From Bryobacterales bacterium (GTDB lineage Bacteria; Acidobacteriota; Terriglobia; Bryobacterales; Bryobacteraceae), in assembly GCA_003132905.1 (NCBI GenBank), contig PKZC01000085.1, positions 1,959 to 7,633 of the forward strand: a DNA stretch of 5,675 bases, read 5' to 3'. The translations under genes and the position numbers were made by a program. Shown here in pieces: positions 4,811-5,675 of the stretch. Within the stretch, counting starts at the first letter, position 1; every line of letters starts with the position of its first letter. The notes below the pieces were generated by a model that saw nothing but the letters and a program-made list of their open reading frames with translations, was not told the DNA's origin and made no database searches.

Positions 4811-4951
4811 CTATTTCAACAGCCAAAATATAATTATTGCCGTACTCAATGCGCAACAAATAAACACGACGGTTCTCGAAGCCACTTCGAGCCAGCGCGG
4901 AGTTTCGATCTCCGGCCAATTAATGTACCAATTCCAAAACTCGCGAAGCAT
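4811..4951 (-). CDS. 46-aa single-pass membrane peptide
   Basis: ATG 4951 has AGGAG (plus-strand 4961-4965) nine bases upstream. The frame ends at a TAG (4811-4813) that overlaps the next gene's ribosome binding site (TAGAGAGG). The product starts MLREFWNWYINWPEIETPRW and then has a membrane segment at about 24-44 (ASRTVVFICCALSTAIIIFW), ending LLK. It is rich in Trp before the membrane, suggesting an amphipathic interface helix. It overlaps the end of the upstream gene by 32 bases. No family is recognised. Its position among small membrane and regulatory genes suggests a phage-type accessory function. Confidence 0.65.
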   Translation of the reverse strand: MLREFWNWYINWPEIETPRWLEVASRTVVFICCALSTAIIIFWLLK

Positions 4952-5291
4952 TGGCAGCGGCTCCTGCTAATTCAAAAGAACGCGGACAGATTTGGACTCG
5001 ACCACCCAACTGACCTTGTGAACCTTCCGACGCGCGCTGCATTCCCTCGCCAAAATTACCGCGCAAAATTGTGACCTGAAGCGCGACGACGCAGCCGAGC
5101 AAGATCATAATTACGAGTGGTTTAACGCGCGTCATGTTCGGTTCCTTTAGTTCGTCAGCCTCTATCTGCCGATTTAATGCAGCTTGCAAACTTTCTATCT
5201 TGGCGACGATGGCGTTGTTGCCGCTATTTCCTTTATGCCCGACGTAGTGGGCTACCCAATTTTCAGTTGTCATACCGTCAATGGTTGCCAT
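4920..5291 (-). CDS. 123-aa membrane protein with central transmembrane segment
   Basis: ATG 5291 has GAGG (plus-strand 5300-5303) eight bases upstream and lies five bases after the previous gene's stop. The product has a soluble, partly coiled N-terminal part (IVAKIESLQAALNRQIEADE at 28-47), one membrane segment at about 57-75 (KPLVIMILLGCVVALQVTI) and a Gly/Gln/Ser-rich tail with one Cys (102). An internal in-frame ATG at 5135 (Met53) has its own AAAGGAA upstream and would give a 71-aa protein with the membrane segment at its N-terminus, so two products are possible. No family is recognised. Confidence 0.65.
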   Translation of the reverse strand: MATIDGMTTENWVAHYVGHKGNSGNNAIVAKIESLQAALNRQIEADELKEPNMTRVKPLVIMILLGCVVALQVTILRGNFGEGMQRASEGSQGQLGGRVQICPRSFELAGAAANASRVLELVH

Positions 5292-5296
5292 TCTCT

Positions 5297-5494
5297 TTAC
5301 CTCAAATAAGGCGGACGATATTTCCCGTGTTTGATGATGCGCCGAAGTTCGTTGGCAGACTTTCTCAGCACGTTCCTTGCCGTGACCCCCTCGTAGTCGA
5401 GCGCCTTTTTACGGAGTGCCAACAGGACACGAGCATCGGCCTGACGCTTCTTGCGCTCTTTCGTGCGGTTCTTGTGGAAGTTGCGTGTGGCCAC
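5297..5494 (-). CDS. 65-aa highly basic hypothetical protein
   Basis: GTG 5494 has AGGAG (plus-strand 5500-5504) five bases upstream, overlapping the upstream stop codon. The product (MATRNFHKNRTKERKKRQAD...) is lysine/arginine-rich throughout and mostly helical, with LLALRKKALDYEG and ANELRRIIKHGKYR. It has no membrane segment. A nucleic-acid-binding role is likely from charge alone, but no specific fold is recognised. The first residues MATR and the surrounding start region resemble those of the basic gene at 3350-3529. Confidence 0.7.
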   Translation of the reverse strand: MATRNFHKNRTKERKKRQADARVLLALRKKALDYEGVTARNVLRKSANELRRIIKHGKYRPPYLR

Positions 5495-5502
5495 GGTCGC
5501 TC

Positions 5503-5643
5503 CTAATTCGCTACAGGGTTAGCGGATAAATCAAAAAAGGTGATGCGGAAGTTCCTATATTTCGATCTGTGTTCCTGATCGCAATAGCGACGGAACGCCT
5601 GCTCTTGTGTCTCGCCCGGCAGCATTTCAATTCCGTGTCCCAT
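5503..5643 (-). CDS. 46-aa hypothetical protein (start uncertain, may extend past the window)
   Basis: ATG 5643 has GGAAGG (plus-strand 5652-5657) eight bases upstream, and the frame ends at TAG 5503-5505, which overlaps the next gene's ribosome binding site. The product MGHGIEMLPGETQEQAFRRY... is soluble, with a basic middle (DQEHRSKYRNFRITFF). The same frame stays open without a stop to the right window edge, so this could be the end of a longer gene. The good ribosome binding site favours the start given. No family is recognised. Confidence 0.55.
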   Translation of the reverse strand: MGHGIEMLPGETQEQAFRRYCDQEHRSKYRNFRITFFDLSANPVAN

Positions 5644-5675
5644 CGTGCCGCCCTTCCATGATCCTTTTTCGGGGC

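Noticed and set aside
4698..4919. 73-codon minus-strand frame starting at TTG
   Set aside because: It has a weak start and no ribosome binding site, and it is displaced by two frames (4811-4951 and 4643-4798) that have good Shine-Dalgarno sequences and coupled junctions. It remains a possible alternative if those are not conserved.
4713..5074. Plus-strand frames over 4713-4970 and 4793-5074
   Set aside because: They are antisense to the leftward operon, lie after a plus-strand terminator, and have shadow-like composition without ribosome binding sites.
5177..5506. 109-codon plus-strand open frame
   Set aside because: It is antisense to two well-supported minus-strand genes and has no start signals or domain.
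1..5675. CRISPR array, tRNA or rRNA gene, or attachment site
   Set aside because: I saw no regularly spaced direct repeats, no tRNA cloverleaf signature and no duplicated core sequence that would mark an attachment site.

Overview
The window looks like a compact piece of alphaproteobacterial accessory DNA, most likely a prophage, phage or genomic island. The host guess is a Bradyrhizobium/Rhodopseudomonas-type bacterium. That guess rests on the GC-rich codon use on the plus strand, a DUF3309-like membrane peptide, and a secreted Cys/His protein of a type I recall from Bradyrhizobium. No capsid, tail, terminase, integrase or replication gene is visible, so calling it a phage is an inference from gene style: very short genes, ATGA/GTGA/TGATG stop-start overlaps and two converging operons.

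Positions 1-2191 (plus strand) form one tightly coupled operon. It contains the end of an unrecognised acidic protein, a 62-aa helical protein, a class 3 lipase-like alpha/beta hydrolase, two proteins that each have one N-terminal membrane segment and a helical tail, a two-membrane-segment DUF3309-like peptide, and a 34-aa single-membrane-segment peptide. A lipase beside four small membrane proteins suggests an envelope-directed or lysis-type module, but this is not proven.

Positions about 2193-3330 hold an IS200/IS605-type element that carries tnpB only (IS1341-like). Similar GC-rich hairpins with a CTTTAG core lie at both ends. The TnpB keeps the RuvC-I Asp, RuvC-III Asp and zinc ribbon, but has Gly where RuvC-II normally has Glu. 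The element sits exactly between the stop of the 34-aa gene and the ribosome binding site of a 59-aa basic protein gene (3350-3529), so the host operon appears intact and probably continued through this point before insertion. A strong terminator follows at 3547-3577.

Positions 3669-4384 (plus) encode a secreted Cys/His protein with a possible papain/CHAP-like fold and, overlapping its stop, a 39-aa membrane peptide. A terminator at 4415-4443 closes the plus-strand transcript.

Positions 4461-5643 (minus) are a second operon of six small genes (46, 65, 123, 46, 51 and 61 aa in transcription order). Spacing is short or overlapping and nearly every gene has a clear Shine-Dalgarno. Two of these genes (4811-4951 and 4643-4798) and the one at 5503-5643 are easily missed because of their size. 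The operon's promoter lies beyond the right edge.
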